Below are positions 26,917 to 34,916 of a stretch of DNA of 40,232 bases, in pieces (position 1 is the stretch's first letter; every line of letters begins with the position of its first letter). The notes under the pieces were generated by a model. It was not told the origin of the DNA and searched no databases. It saw only the letters and a program-made list of their open reading frames with translations. Location of the stretch: positions 1-40,232 of the forward strand of contig NZ_JADMUH010000017.1 in NCBI RefSeq assembly GCF_015546995.1. Reading direction: 5' to 3'. This stretch comes from Streptococcus infantis. GTDB lineage: Bacteria > Bacillota > Bacilli > Lactobacillales > Streptococcaceae. Position numbers and translations under genes: made by a program.

Positions 26917-28152
26917 ATGAAATTTGTTGGACTTGTTGGATCAAACTACGATCAATCATATAACCGCAAACTCTTGGAATTCATCCGCCGTCAGTTTAAA
27001 ATTAAATTTGAACTAGAAGTTTTGGAAATTGATGAAGTTCCAATGTTTAACCAAGATGAAAAATGGGACGATAGCTTCCAGTTGCGCCTTCTTTACAATA
27101 AAATTACTCGTGCTGATGGTGTCATTATTGCAACTCCTGAGCATAACCACACTATTTCAGCTTCACTTAAGTCTGTACTTGAATGGCTTTCATACGAAGT
27201 ACATCCATTTGAAAACAAACCAGTCATGATTGTGGGTGCTTCATACTATGACCAAGGAACTTCACGTGCTCAAGTTCACCTTCGTAAGATTCTTGATGCA
27301 CCAGGCGTTAATGCCTACACATTACCTGGTAATGAATTCCTCCTTGGAAAAGCTAAAGAAGCTTTTGATGCGAATGGAGATATTATCAACGAAGGAACTG
27401 TTAAATTCCTTGAAACTTGCTTAGATAACTTTGTCAAATACGTAGGAGTCGTTTCTAAATTGAAAAAACCAAAACCAATTGAACCAGAAGACTTGGATTG
27501 TGGAAAACCAATCGCTACAACGATTACAGAGGTTGACCCTGATGATCCAGAATGGGTAGAAAAAGTTGCAGAAATTACAGGTGCTGTTTCCGGTGATACA
27601 TATGTTAAACTTGACCATGGTATCTTGACTGTTAACCAAATTGATATGTTCTTGAAAGCTATGCCTTTTGAATTGACATATGCTGACGATAACAATCAAT
27701 TCCTCTACTACAACAACGCTCATCAAGATCCAGAAACAATGTTTGCGAAGCGAGTTCCTTCCCAATCAGGCGGTCGTATGTCTACTCTTCATGATTCACT
27801 CCCTCCAGCACGTATGAAAAATGTAGAGTGGGTTATCGGAACACTTCGCAATGGCAACCAAGAATACGTACGTACAATTGTTCCTGGTTCACCTGCAGGT
27901 GTTATCAATACTCACAACTACCAAGCTATGTACTATCCTGATGGATCATATGCTGGTATCAATGAAATTGTCTTTAACTTCCAACCATGGCTTGATTGGT
28001 ACTTGAAAGAAACCGGTCAACGTTTGGTAGGAGGTAGCGGCCCATTTGCTCCTGCTGGAGGACATGGTGATGCTGATGCTACTTCTGGTGCATCTGACTC
28101 AGCTGACGGAGGCCATGGAGATGCGGATGCTACTTCTGGGGCAAGTAACTAA
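26917..28152 (+). CDS. Fused FMN reductase and PAS-like protein with two ApbE flavinylation motifs
   Basis: This 411-residue soluble protein has three parts. Residues 1-175 are a flavodoxin-like FMN reductase (VGLVGSNYDQSYNRKLL; ATPEHNHTISASL). Residues about 225-365 resemble the PAS-like C-terminal region of DUF438 proteins (FELTYADDNNQFLYYNN to FNFQPWLDWYLKETG). The tail (381-411) holds two copies of GGHGDADATSGAS joined by DSAD. Each copy contains DxxSGAS, the pattern ApbE modifies, giving predicted FMN-Ser at 393 and 410. No signal peptide is present. It probably passes electrons from NAD(P)H through bound and covalent FMN to an unknown acceptor, perhaps oxygen. Domain 1 and the motifs are clear; the PAS call is moderate and the acceptor is unknown. 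Confidence 0.87.
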   Translation: MKFVGLVGSNYDQSYNRKLLEFIRRQFKIKFELEVLEIDEVPMFNQDEKWDDSFQLRLLYNKITRADGVIIATPEHNHTISASLKSVLEWLSYEVHPFENKPVMIVGASYYDQGTSRAQVHLRKILDAPGVNAYTLPGNEFLLGKAKEAFDANGDIINEGTVKFLETCLDNFVKYVGVVSKLKKPKPIEPEDLDCGKPIATTITEVDPDDPEWVEKVAEITGAVSGDTYVKLDHGILTVNQIDMFLKAMPFELTYADDNNQFLYYNNAHQDPETMFAKRVPSQSGGRMSTLHDSLPPARMKNVEWVIGTLRNGNQEYVRTIVPGSPAGVINTHNYQAMYYPDGSYAGINEIVFNFQPWLDWYLKETGQRLVGGSGPFAPAGGHGDADATSGASDSADGGHGDADATSGASN

Positions 28153-28163
28153 AATCTAATACT

Positions 28164-28191
28164 AAAGGAACCTCTCTTGGTTCCTTTTTTT
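28164..28191 (+). terminator. Terminator of the apbE operon
   Basis: AAAGGAACC pairs with GGTTCCTTT around a 6-base loop and is followed by a T-run. It begins 11 bases after the stop codon. Confidence 0.9.
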
Positions 28192-28196
28192 AAAAC

Positions 28197-28230
28197 AAAT
28201 ACTCGGTTAGCATAGGCTAACCGAGTATTT
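28197..28230. terminator. Long inverted repeat, probable terminator of the glyQS-DUF896 operon
   Basis: AAATACTCGGTTAG and CTAACCGAGTATTT form a perfect 14-bp stem with a 6-base loop. It lies 12 bases past the DUF896 stop on the minus strand. Confidence 0.78.
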
Positions 28231-28242
28231 AATTTATTCAAC

Positions 28243-28500
28243 TTATGAATTTGGATCATCAAGACTACGGCCGTGTAAACCTTTTTCGCGTTGTACTTGA
28301 CGAAGTTTTTCAGGAGTCACATCATTACCATCTTCATCGACGATTTTGATTCCTTCAACGTGGTGACGTACTGAACGACGATAGCCTTCGATATATTCCT
28401 CACGAAGTTTGGCTTGTTCTACTTTTTCTTCCGCAGTCAAGCCTTCTGTTTTTTTCTTTTTAGCAAGTTCATTAATACGAGCGATTTTTTCTGGTTTCAT
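28243..28500 (-). CDS. DUF896 (YnzC-like) small protein
   Basis: This 85-residue, highly charged protein belongs to UPF0291/DUF896. The N-terminal helical hairpin [20 protein letters not shown] and the [28 protein letters not shown] segment are diagnostic. Bacillus YnzC is the best known relative, and no activity is established. It lies 29 bases after glyS and probably shares its T-box-controlled transcript. A terminator follows. Confidence 0.9.
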   Translation of the reverse strand: MKPEKIARINELAKKKKTEGLTAEEKVEQAKLREEYIEGYRRSVRHHVEGIKIVDEDGNDVTPEKLRQVQREKGLHGRSLDDPNS

Positions 28501-28529
28501 ATTTGGATCTCCAATCTACTTTTTAATTA

Positions 28530-30566
28530 CTATTTTGTATTAAGAAGGTTAAAAGCAGCCACTGTTTTTGCTTTATTAACAAGTTCAGCTAGAATAGCCA
28601 AACGATTATTCTTAACATCAATATCCTCCGCCATAACCATGGTATTATCAAAGAATGCATCAATAATTGGACTAAGAGCAAATAGTTGAGCTAATTTATC
28701 GCTAGCCGAACCTTTCAATTCAAGACTTTCTATCGCTTGAGCTAGTTCCTTTTCTTGTTCATTTTCAAAGAGACTGGCATCAACTTTAACGGAACCTTCT
28801 GCCTTTTCTGCTAGGTTAAAGGCACGAGATAGAGACTCAACTGATGATTTGTAATCTTCAGTTTTTGCAGCTTCTGAAAGAGCTTCTGCTGCTTCAATCA
28901 TATCAGAGACAACAAAGTTTGAACTTGCTAGAACAGCCTCTTTAATATCTTTTGCAGTAGAACCCATCATCTTATCAACACGAGCTTTGATGAAGTTCAG
29001 TACTTCTTCTTGGTTATCGTAGGTTAAACTATCAAACGATAAGGCATAAAGACTTGCAATCAACTCGTCCATTGGAATATTCCAACCAAATTCTTCTAAG
29101 ATACGAACAATCCCTTGTGTTGCACGACGGAGGGCATAAGGATCGTTTGAACCAGATGGAATCAAACCAACAGAGAAGAAAGATAAGAGAGTATCTAATT
29201 TATCAGCTAGTGCAAGAATAGCTCCAACTTTAGATTCAGGAAGAGCTCCCTCAGCTGAATCTGGAAGATAGTGCTCACGAATAGCTTGCGCCACTGCAGC
29301 ATTTTCACCTGCAAGAAGCGCGTACTTCTCACCCATGATTCCTTGCAATTCATCAAACTCCCCAACCATACCAGTTAAGAGGTCAAATTTATAAATGGCT
29401 GCAGCACGAGCAAGATCAACTACTTCATCGACTGAAAGACCAGCCTTCTCTGCTAGCAGGATAGCAATTTGCCCTGTACGAATCATGTGTTCACGCAGTG
29501 AACCAATTTTTTCATGGAAGGTTACGTGTGAAAGTTTAGCAACTAAATCTTCAATCTTCAGCTTTTGATCTTCACGCCAGAAGAATTCACCATCTTCGAG
29601 ACGAGCAACCAAGACTTTCTCATTTCCTCGAACAACATTTTCCAAGTGTTCAGCATTTCCGTTACGAACTGAAATGAAGTTTGGTCTTAGGTTTCCATCA
29701 AGATCACGGACAACAAAGTAGCGTTGATGAGTTTCCATTGAAGTAACCAAAACTTCTTCTGGAACTTCTAAGTACTTAGGATCAAAATTACCAATAAAAG
29801 CGGTTGGATATTCGACCAGATTCAAGACTTCATTCAAGAGTCCTTCATCAATCTGTACTTGAACGCCTTGTTCTGCTTCAATTTCCTTGATTTGTTCACG
29901 AATCATATTTTCACGTTCAATGCTATCAGCAATGACATAGACTTTGCGTAAGTCTTCTTCGTAACTATCAGCATGACGAATTTCAACTTCATGTCCAAGG
30001 AAGCGATGTCCTCGGCTGACTCTGTCTGAATGAATATCTAAAAAATCTAGTTCAAGAGCTTCATCATCCAAAAGCACTGTCAAAGTGTGGACTGGACGGA
30101 TGTATTCAAAGGTATTGTTTGCCCAACGCATGCTAACAGGGAAACTTAAGCTAGCCAAGACTTCTGGAATTCCATTCAGAACTTCTTCCGCTGGTTTTCC
30201 AGCTTCATGCTTAGTTACATAGACGTATTCTTCACCTTTGATTTCACGGAATTCAATGTCATCTACAGTCAAGCCTTTTCCACGGACAAACCCTTGTGCT
30301 GCTTTAGAAAAGTTTCCTTCCGGATCCAAAGCAATTTTCTTAGAAGGTCCTTTAAAATCTTCAGTCAAATCTGTTTGTTGGTCTGCTAAACCAAGTACAC
30401 GAACAGCCAAACGACGTGGAGTTGAAAATGTTTGAATCCCTTCATATGAAAGGCGGTTGTCATCCAAGAAGGCTGCCATTTTTTCACCCAGTTGTTTTTC
30501 ACTTGGTGTGACAACGTAGGCTGGTAACTCTTCGAGTCCTAGTTCTACTAATAAGTTTTTTGTCAT
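28530..30566 (-). CDS. glyS: Glycyl-tRNA synthetase beta subunit
   Basis: This is the beta subunit of the alpha2beta2 bacterial GlyRS, which carries tRNA recognition. The 678-residue protein starts [19 protein letters not shown], with AAAGGAAAAAA before the ATG (30564-30566). The frame reaches six codons further without a site. It has the HD-like and anticodon-binding regions expected ([26 protein letters not shown]-terminal [13 protein letters not shown]). It lies about 216 bases after glyQ, across an unusually structured spacer, instead of the tight spacing common in this pair. Confidence 0.97.
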   Translation of the reverse strand: MTKNLLVELGLEELPAYVVTPSEKQLGEKMAAFLDDNRLSYEGIQTFSTPRRLAVRVLGLADQQTDLTEDFKGPSKKIALDPEGNFSKAAQGFVRGKGLTVDDIEFREIKGEEYVYVTKHEAGKPAEEVLNGIPEVLASLSFPVSMRWANNTFEYIRPVHTLTVLLDDEALELDFLDIHSDRVSRGHRFLGHEVEIRHADSYEEDLRKVYVIADSIERENMIREQIKEIEAEQGVQVQIDEGLLNEVLNLVEYPTAFIGNFDPKYLEVPEEVLVTSMETHQRYFVVRDLDGNLRPNFISVRNGNAEHLENVVRGNEKVLVARLEDGEFFWREDQKLKIEDLVAKLSHVTFHEKIGSLREHMIRTGQIAILLAEKAGLSVDEVVDLARAAAIYKFDLLTGMVGEFDELQGIMGEKYALLAGENAAVAQAIREHYLPDSAEGALPESKVGAILALADKLDTLLSFFSVGLIPSGSNDPYALRRATQGIVRILEEFGWNIPMDELIASLYALSFDSLTYDNQEEVLNFIKARVDKMMGSTAKDIKEAVLASSNFVVSDMIEAAEALSEAAKTEDYKSSVESLSRAFNLAEKAEGSVKVDASLFENEQEKELAQAIESLELKGSASDKLAQLFALSPIIDAFFDNTMVMAEDIDVKNNRLAILAELVNKAKTVAAFNLLNTK

Positions 30567-30600
30567 GTTTTTTCCTTTACACAATCAATTAATTTTCTTC

Positions 30601-30731
30601 AACAAGACCTTTAGTAGTGGGGGATGCAAGCAAACCTTCGGTTTCATTGCTAACTGCCAAGCCTTAAGTCTCATCAGTTCCCCAATCGGATAAGAAACTT
30701 CTTATCCGACTTTCACTACAGCGGTCTTGTT
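30601..30731. repeat. Imperfect palindromic element between glyQ and glyS
   Basis: The outer arms AACAAGACC...TAGTAGTG (30601-30619) and CACTACAGCGGTCTTGTT (30714-30731) are complementary with a few mismatches. They enclose further hairpins, including AAACC-TTC-GGTTT and the 9-bp stem CGGATAAGA/TCTTATCCG. Just outside is CGACC-TAC-GGTCG (30741-30755). On the minus strand it also holds short open frames such as a 29-codon one from an ATG near 30675. It looks like a folded RNA or a small non-autonomous repeat. Confidence 0.5.
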
Positions 30732-30782
30732 TTATTTAGCGACCTACGGTCGACTTTCAGTCATTTATTCCTGTAATTTTGT

Positions 30783-31700
30783 CTATTCTTCCTCTTCTGC
30801 TAGGAGTTTAGCGCGTGTGGCTTCATCTAGCAGTGGGTAACCGAGTTTCTTACGTTCTGCAACGAAAGTTTTAGCTACTACACGGGCCAAGTTACGGATG
30901 CGGGCAATGTAACCGGCACGTTCTGTAACGGATACCGCTCCACGAGCATCAAGCAAGTTAAAGGTATGTGAGCATTTCAAAACGTAGTCATAGGCTGGGT
31001 GTACAAGACCCAATTCCAAAGCACGTCCAGCTTCTTTTTCAAACTTTTCAAAGTTTTCAAGAAGCATATCTTGGTCAGAAACTTCAAAGCTGTATTTTGA
31101 ATGCTCATATTCTGGTTGAAGGAAAATTTCTCCATATTTAACACCTGGAGCCCACTCAATATCGTAAACTGAGTCTACTTCTTGGATATAAGAAGCTAAG
31201 CGTTCCAAACCGTAAGTGACCTCAGCAGTAACAGGACCTGTTGCTAAACCACCGACTTGTTGGAAGTAAGTGAACTGAGTGATTTCCATACCATCAAGCC
31301 ACACTTCCCATCCAAGACCAGCTGAACCAGTTGATGGGTTTTCCCAGTTGTCTTCAACGAAACGAATATCGTGTTCCAATGGGTTGATACCCAATTTTTC
31401 CAATGACTCAAGGTAGAGCTCTTGGATATTTGATGGAGATGGCTTCATAACCACTTGGAATTGGTGGTGTTGGTAGAGACGATTTGGGTTTTCTCCGTAA
31501 CGACCATCAGCTGGACGACGAGATGGCTCTACATAAGCCGCATTCCATGGTTCAGGCCCAATGGCACGAAGGAAAGTATAAGGACTCATGGTCCCCGCAC
31601 CTTTTTCGTTATCATAAGCCTGCATAAGCATACAACCCTGATCATTCCAGTATTGTTGCAAAGTCAAAATTATTTCTTGAAAGGTTAGTTTATTGGACAT
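30783..31700 (-). CDS. glyQ: Glycyl-tRNA synthetase alpha subunit
   Basis: The alpha subunit holds the class II catalytic site that activates glycine. The 305-residue protein contains the expected [19 protein letters not shown] start and [19 protein letters not shown] (class II motif 2 region). It also contains [21 protein letters not shown] and the C-terminal [20 protein letters not shown]. An AAAGGAG site precedes the ATG. A T-box leader with its own promoter lies directly upstream, so synthesis responds to charging of tRNA-Gly. Confidence 0.98.
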   Translation of the reverse strand: MSNKLTFQEIILTLQQYWNDQGCMLMQAYDNEKGAGTMSPYTFLRAIGPEPWNAAYVEPSRRPADGRYGENPNRLYQHHQFQVVMKPSPSNIQELYLESLEKLGINPLEHDIRFVEDNWENPSTGSAGLGWEVWLDGMEITQFTYFQQVGGLATGPVTAEVTYGLERLASYIQEVDSVYDIEWAPGVKYGEIFLQPEYEHSKYSFEVSDQDMLLENFEKFEKEAGRALELGLVHPAYDYVLKCSHTFNLLDARGAVSVTERAGYIARIRNLARVVAKTFVAERKKLGYPLLDEATRAKLLAEEEE

Positions 31701-31737
31701 ATTTTACTCCTTTATATTTTTTATGCGCTCAACTCAG

Positions 31738-31926
31738 TAAACAAAAAAACCGTGTCTTTGCTCCTAAGTCAAGTGACCTAGGGGCGTCAAAAACGCGGTT
31801 CCACCCTAATTTATTACTTCATTATCTTTATTAAAATACCAAAAGCGCCACACTTATCTCTCAATCACCTGACTCTCACTATCTCAGGCTCGCTTAGAAT
31901 TTACCGATAAGATATTCTTTCTTGAC
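31738..31926 (-). promoter_or_regulatory. T-box riboswitch upstream of glyQ, glycine class
   Basis: The minus strand has the T-box AGGGTGGAACCGCG (31794-31807). A long terminator stem follows, with CCTAGGT opposite ACTTAGG and ACCG opposite CGGT, and then a T-run at 31742-31748. The leader from start site to T-box is only about 120 bases, consistent with the compact glyQS type that lacks stem II. A GGC triplet at 31848-31850 could be the specifier, but I could not draw stem I with confidence. Confidence 0.82.
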
Positions 31927-31930
31927 GTCT

Positions 31931-31959
31931 ATTATAACAAAAAGGAATGAAAAAGTAAA
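31931..31959 (-). promoter_or_regulatory. glyQ operon promoter
   Basis: The -10 TATAAT (31931-31936) and -35 TTTACT (31954-31959) are spaced by 17 bases, just upstream of the T-box leader. Confidence 0.72.
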
Positions 31960-32032
31960 ATTATTTTATCACTAGTCCTATATATTTCTTAGCCAAATTA
32001 ATTTAACTGCCCCTTTTTTGCCCTTTTTGAAC

Positions 32033-32068
32033 AAAAAGAAAAACCGCTACTCCTAAGAATAGCGGTTT
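32033..32068 (-). terminator. Terminator of the rplJ-rplL operon
   Basis: On the minus strand AAACCGCTA pairs with TAGCGGTTT around a 10-base loop and is followed by TTCTTTTTG. It is 36 bases after the rplL stop. Confidence 0.88.
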
Positions 32069-32103
32069 AATCATGTTTTTAAGCTACAAATGTAGTCGCT
32101 CTA

Positions 32104-32472
32104 TTATTTAAGAGTAACTGAAGCTCCAGCTTCTTCCAATTTAGCTTTGATTTCTTCAGCTTCTGCAGTTGGAACGCCTTCTTTGATGACACCTGGTGCA
32201 CCATCAACAAGTTCTTTAGCTTCTTTAAGTCCAAGACCAGTGATTTCACGTACAGCTTTGATAACGCCAACTTTTTTGTCACCAGCAGCTGTCAATTCAA
32301 CGTCAAATGAGTCTTTAGCAGCACCAGCGTCAGCAGCACCAGCTGCAGCAACAGCTACAGGAGCAGCTGCAGTTACACCAAATTCTTCTTCGATAGCTTT
32401 TACAAGGTCGTTCAATTCAAGGATTGAAGCTTCTTTAATTTCAGCAATAATGTTTTCAATGTTCAATGCCAT
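32104..32472 (-). CDS. rplL: 50S ribosomal protein L7/L12
   Basis: L7/L12 forms the mobile stalk that recruits translation GTPases. The 122-residue protein has the N-terminal dimerisation helices ([20 protein letters not shown]), an Ala/Gly-rich hinge (about 38-52) and the conserved C-terminal domain with [20 protein letters not shown]. The ATG at 32470-32472 has GGAGGAAATAACA before it. It follows rplJ by 75 bases, a spacer that contains two alternative hairpins. It is expected to be made in several copies per L10. Confidence 0.98.
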   Translation of the reverse strand: MALNIENIIAEIKEASILELNDLVKAIEEEFGVTAAAPVAVAAAGAADAGAAKDSFDVELTAAGDKKVGVIKAVREITGLGLKEAKELVDGAPGVIKEGVPTAEAEEIKAKLEEAGASVTLK

Positions 32473-32518
32473 TGTTATTTCCTCCAAATAAGTTTAAATT
32501 TAATTTTGTTATTTTTTT

Positions 32519-32541
32519 GTAGCTAGGCTACGCTGCGTAGC
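32519..32541 (-). other. Two mutually exclusive hairpins between rplJ and rplL
   Basis: On the minus strand GCTACGC-A-GCGTAGC (32527-32541) and GTAGC-CTA-GCTAC (32519-32531) share bases, so only one can form at a time. The position directly after the rplJ stop allows a role in mRNA processing or in tuning L12 output. Confidence 0.4.
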
Positions 32542-32547
32542 TTATAA

Positions 32548-33048
32548 TTAAGCTGCGTCTTCTTTGTTGTCTGCAACCGCTTTGACTGCAAGAGCAACGT
32601 TGCGCACTGGCGCTTGAAGTACAGAAAGGAGCATAGAAAGAAGTCCTTCGCGGTTTGGAAGAGTTGCAAGAGCAAGAATCTCTTCTTTTGATGCGACAGC
32701 GCCTTCGATTGCACCACCTTTGATTTCAAGTGCTTCAGCGTTTTTAGCAAAGTCGTTCAAGATTTTCGCTGGTGCGATAACATCTTCGTTAGAAAATGCT
32801 ACTGCAGATGGTCCAACAAAAACAGATGCAAGATCTTCAAGTCCAGCTTGTTCAGCCGCACGACGTAAGATTGAGTTTTTAATAACTTTATACTCAACTT
32901 CGCTTCCACGAAGCTCACGACGAAGAACTGTATCTTGTTCAACTGTCAAACCACGAGCGTCTACAACGACGATTGATGCAGCAGCTTTCATTTTCTCAGC
33001 TACTACGTCAACTAGTTCCGCTTTCTTAGCAATAATTGCTTCACTCAT
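32548..33048 (-). CDS. rplJ: 50S ribosomal protein L10
   Basis: L10 anchors the L7/L12 dimers to 23S rRNA. The 166-residue protein starts [20 protein letters not shown], with GGAGGTG eight or so bases before the ATG (33046-33048). A longer in-frame start lacks a site. It contains [20 protein letters not shown] and [13 protein letters not shown] of the RNA-binding domain, and a C-terminal helix for L12 binding. It is first in the rplJ-rplL operon behind a long leader that L10(L12)4 is known to bind in other bacteria. Confidence 0.98.
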   Translation of the reverse strand: MSEAIIAKKAELVDVVAEKMKAAASIVVVDARGLTVEQDTVLRRELRGSEVEYKVIKNSILRRAAEQAGLEDLASVFVGPSAVAFSNEDVIAPAKILNDFAKNAEALEIKGGAIEGAVASKEEILALATLPNREGLLSMLLSVLQAPVRNVALAVKAVADNKEDAA

Positions 33049-33226
33049 TAGTGTGTTCACCTCCGTAATTATTTTGCTTGGGGAATTTTTCCAAAAGAAA
33101 AACGCGCCCAAACCTAGACACGAAAGTACAATACGCTTCTTTTTACATGATACGTTTTGTCCTCGGTAGGATATTTATGAGTCTTGCTCCCCTACTGTCT
33201 TAGGCAGTTTTTTCAAACCGTTTATA
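33049..33226 (-). promoter_or_regulatory. L10 autoregulatory leader
   Basis: The 178-base leader begins with ACTGCCTAAGACAGTAGGGG (minus strand, near 33191-33210) and continues with paired AGGGGAGC and CCTACCGAGG segments. This resembles the ribosomal L10 leader (Rfam L10_leader), where L10-L12 complexes bind and repress. The fold was judged by eye only. Confidence 0.7.
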
Positions 33227-33255
33227 AGTATATCACAAGAATTCTATCAAAGCAA
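33227..33255 (-). promoter_or_regulatory. rplJ operon promoter
   Basis: The -35 TTGCTT (33250-33255) and -10 TATACT (33227-33232, preceded by TGA) have 17-base spacing. Confidence 0.75.
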
Positions 33256-33263
33256 GTATTTTT

Positions 33264-33290
33264 TAAAAAAAATTGAGTTTTTTCTCAATT
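33264..33290 (-). terminator. Terminator after the 33327-33725 membrane-protein gene
   Basis: On the minus strand AATTGAG pairs with CTCAATT around AAAAAA, then TTTTTT. It isolates the upstream gene from the rplJ promoter. Confidence 0.72.
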
Positions 33291-33326
33291 CTACTGCCAC
33301 TTAGAGAAGAATATTTAAATATTTTC

Positions 33327-33725
33327 TCAGTAAATGGAAAAGATTGGTACCAAGGTATTATAGATTAAGAGCGCATGAAAGACTAACATTAACACATGTA
33401 ATATAAATGGAGTATTTTCCGTTATTTGGATATCCTGATTAGATTTTTGACTGTCTAAGAAAAAAGTTAATGACAAGAAAAGTAGGATTATGCCATAAAT
33501 AATGCTAATGTGATAAAGAATGAGCCCTATGATACTGAAATAGAGGAAACCGAATATGGGTATCGAGAAAACAATCAGAGCTAAGGAACCAAATGCGATT
33601 CTTATTATCGAAATCATTAAGAAACTATAGGCTGAAAATGTGGTAAATTTTGATACTTTGAATTCTGTTTTTTTCTGCTTAGATATATAATGAATGATAA
33701 AAATCGGATAGAGAATATCTATCAT
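33327..33725 (-). CDS. Small four-span membrane protein of unknown function
   Basis: I do not recognise this 132-residue protein. It is very hydrophobic, with about four membrane spans (roughly residues 3-14 partial, 28-52, 56-90 and 105-130), and few charged residues apart from short polar loops such as SKQKKTEFK and DSQKSNQD. A good GGAGAGAG site lies before the ATG. It stands alone, with a terminator after it and the divergent niaX gene upstream. Its style resembles the small membrane proteins at 35400-36855, but I see no convincing sequence match to them. Confidence 0.65.
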   Translation of the reverse strand: MIDILYPIFIIHYISKQKKTEFKVSKFTTFSAYSFLMISIIRIAFGSLALIVFSIPIFGFLYFSIIGLILYHISIIYGIILLFLSLTFFLDSQKSNQDIQITENTPFILHVLMLVFHALLIYNTLVPIFSIY

Positions 33726-33802
33726 CTTGACTCTCTCCTCTTTCTAAGATACTTTACTCTAATTTATTTTACCTATTTTTCCAACAAAATTCAATTTCTC
33801 TC

Positions 33803-33831
33803 TTGACGGATAATATTATTTAGTGTACTAT
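33803..33831 (+). promoter_or_regulatory. niaX-niaR promoter
   Basis: The -35 TTGACG (33803-33808) and -10 TACTAT (33826-33831) are spaced by 17 bases, 32 bases before the ATG. Confidence 0.75.
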
Positions 33832-33847
33832 ACAACTGTATATACAC
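33823..33847. promoter_or_regulatory. Candidate NiaR operator
   Basis: TATACA-AC-TGTATA (33829-33842) is a perfect 6+6 inverted repeat, flanked by GTGTA and TACAC (33823-33827, 33843-33847). It overlaps the -10 and the transcription start. NiaR regulates niaX in streptococci, and its gene is next door. Confidence 0.6.
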
Positions 33848-33862
33848 AAAAAAGGAGTTATT

Positions 33863-34390
33863 ATGAATATACAAAAGAAAACCCAATTCATGACTTTAAC
33901 CGCATTGCTAACCGCTATCGCTATTTTTATTCCCTTGGTGATGCCCTTCAAGATTGTTATTCCACCCGCTTCTTACACTCTAGGAAGCCACGTTGCAATC
34001 TTTATCGCTATGTTCCTTTCTCCTTGGATGGCAATCTTTGTCATTATAGCTTCTAGCCTGGGATTCCTCATGGCTGGTTATCCAATTGTCATTGTACTTC
34101 GAGCTTTCTCCCATATCTTTTTCGGCACCTTGGGCGCTTTCTATCTGCAAAAACATCCTCAAACCTTAGATAATCCAAAATCTTCTTTGATTTTTAACTT
34201 TGTACTTGGTTTAGTACACGCTATTGCCGAAGTCTTTGCTTGTATTATCTTCTATGCTAGTACAGGAACAGACCTAAAAAATATGTTCTATGTTCTTTTT
34301 GTATTGGTTGGTTTTGGAACTATTGTTCATAGTATGATAGACTATTACTTAGCATTAGCTGTTTATAAAGCACTAAAAAAACGCCATTAA
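33863..34390 (+). CDS. niaX: ECF transporter substrate-binding subunit NiaX (niacin)
   Basis: This 175-residue membrane protein with about five to six spans is an ECF S-component that captures niacin and docks on the shared EcfAA'T module, which is not in this window. Residues such as TLTALLTAIAIFIPLVMPFKIVIPPASYTLGSHVAIFIAMF match the NiaX/YjjP-like S-component pattern, shown here in outline only. The assignment rests on this similarity plus the adjacent niaR gene and a palindrome over the promoter. Without the neighbour it could be called only a general ECF S-component. Confidence 0.82.
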   Translation: MNIQKKTQFMTLTALLTAIAIFIPLVMPFKIVIPPASYTLGSHVAIFIAMFLSPWMAIFVIIASSLGFLMAGYPIVIVLRAFSHIFFGTLGAFYLQKHPQTLDNPKSSLIFNFVLGLVHAIAEVFACIIFYASTGTDLKNMFYVLFVLVGFGTIVHSMIDYYLALAVYKALKKRH

Positions 34391-34400
34391 GAAAGAGACT

Positions 34401-34916
34401 ATGACAAAAAATAGAAAAGAAATCCTTTTACAACTCTTAAAAGAAGCTCAAAAACCTCTAAACGGACAAAGCTTAGCAGAACATTTTCATGTCACTCGCC
34501 AGATTATTGTTCAGGATATAGCTGTGCTTCGTGCAGATGGTGCTCCTATCCTATCAACCAATCGTGGCTATATCTATAAAGAAAACAAAGCCAATTCTTT
34601 TGTTCATAAACTCTTTAAGGTCAAACATAAAGAGGAAGATATGGAACAAGAATTACTTGCTATCGTTGATAACGGAGGACGGGTTCAAAATATCCTTATT
34701 GACCATCCTGTCTACGGGGAAATCGAAACCCTCCTCAAACTAAGTTGTAGACGCGATGTGGAGCACTTTTTAAACCAGGTTAAGACGTCTGATTTTCGCC
34801 CCCTATCTGAATTAACAGATGGCGTCCATTATCACCTAGTCGAAGCTGAAAACGAACAAGACCTCCTCTATATCGAGAAGGCCTTGGACCAGCTTGGTTA
34901 TTTAGTAAAAGATTAG
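34401..34916 (+). CDS. niaR: Transcriptional repressor NiaR of niacin genes
   Basis: NiaR senses nicotinic acid and represses NAD-precursor uptake genes. The 171-residue protein has an N-terminal HTH_11 winged helix (KEILLQLLKEAQKPLNGQSL, then HFHVTRQIIVQDIAVLR). The C-terminal 3H domain is named for its conserved His residues, here in LIDHPVYGEI and VHYHLVEAEN. Length and domain order match Bacillus YrxA/NiaR. It lies 10 bases after niaX in the same operon, so repression would also be autoregulatory. Its stop overlaps that of the convergent NUDIX gene, with no terminator between them. Confidence 0.92.
   Translation: MTKNRKEILLQLLKEAQKPLNGQSLAEHFHVTRQIIVQDIAVLRADGAPILSTNRGYIYKENKANSFVHKLFKVKHKEEDMEQELLAIVDNGGRVQNILIDHPVYGEIETLLKLSCRRDVEHFLNQVKTSDFRPLSELTDGVHYHLVEAENEQDLLYIEKALDQLGYLVKD

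Noticed and set aside
27315..27765. Minus-strand frames of 114 and 126 codons opposite the flavinylated reductase
   Set aside because: Shadows of the real gene; unusual Trp/Phe/Ser composition and no regulatory signals.
32147..33169. Plus-strand frames of 114 and 149 codons opposite rplL and rplJ
   Set aside because: They arise from the Ala-rich codon pattern of the ribosomal genes; composition (Ser/Ala/Thr) is typical of antisense shadows.
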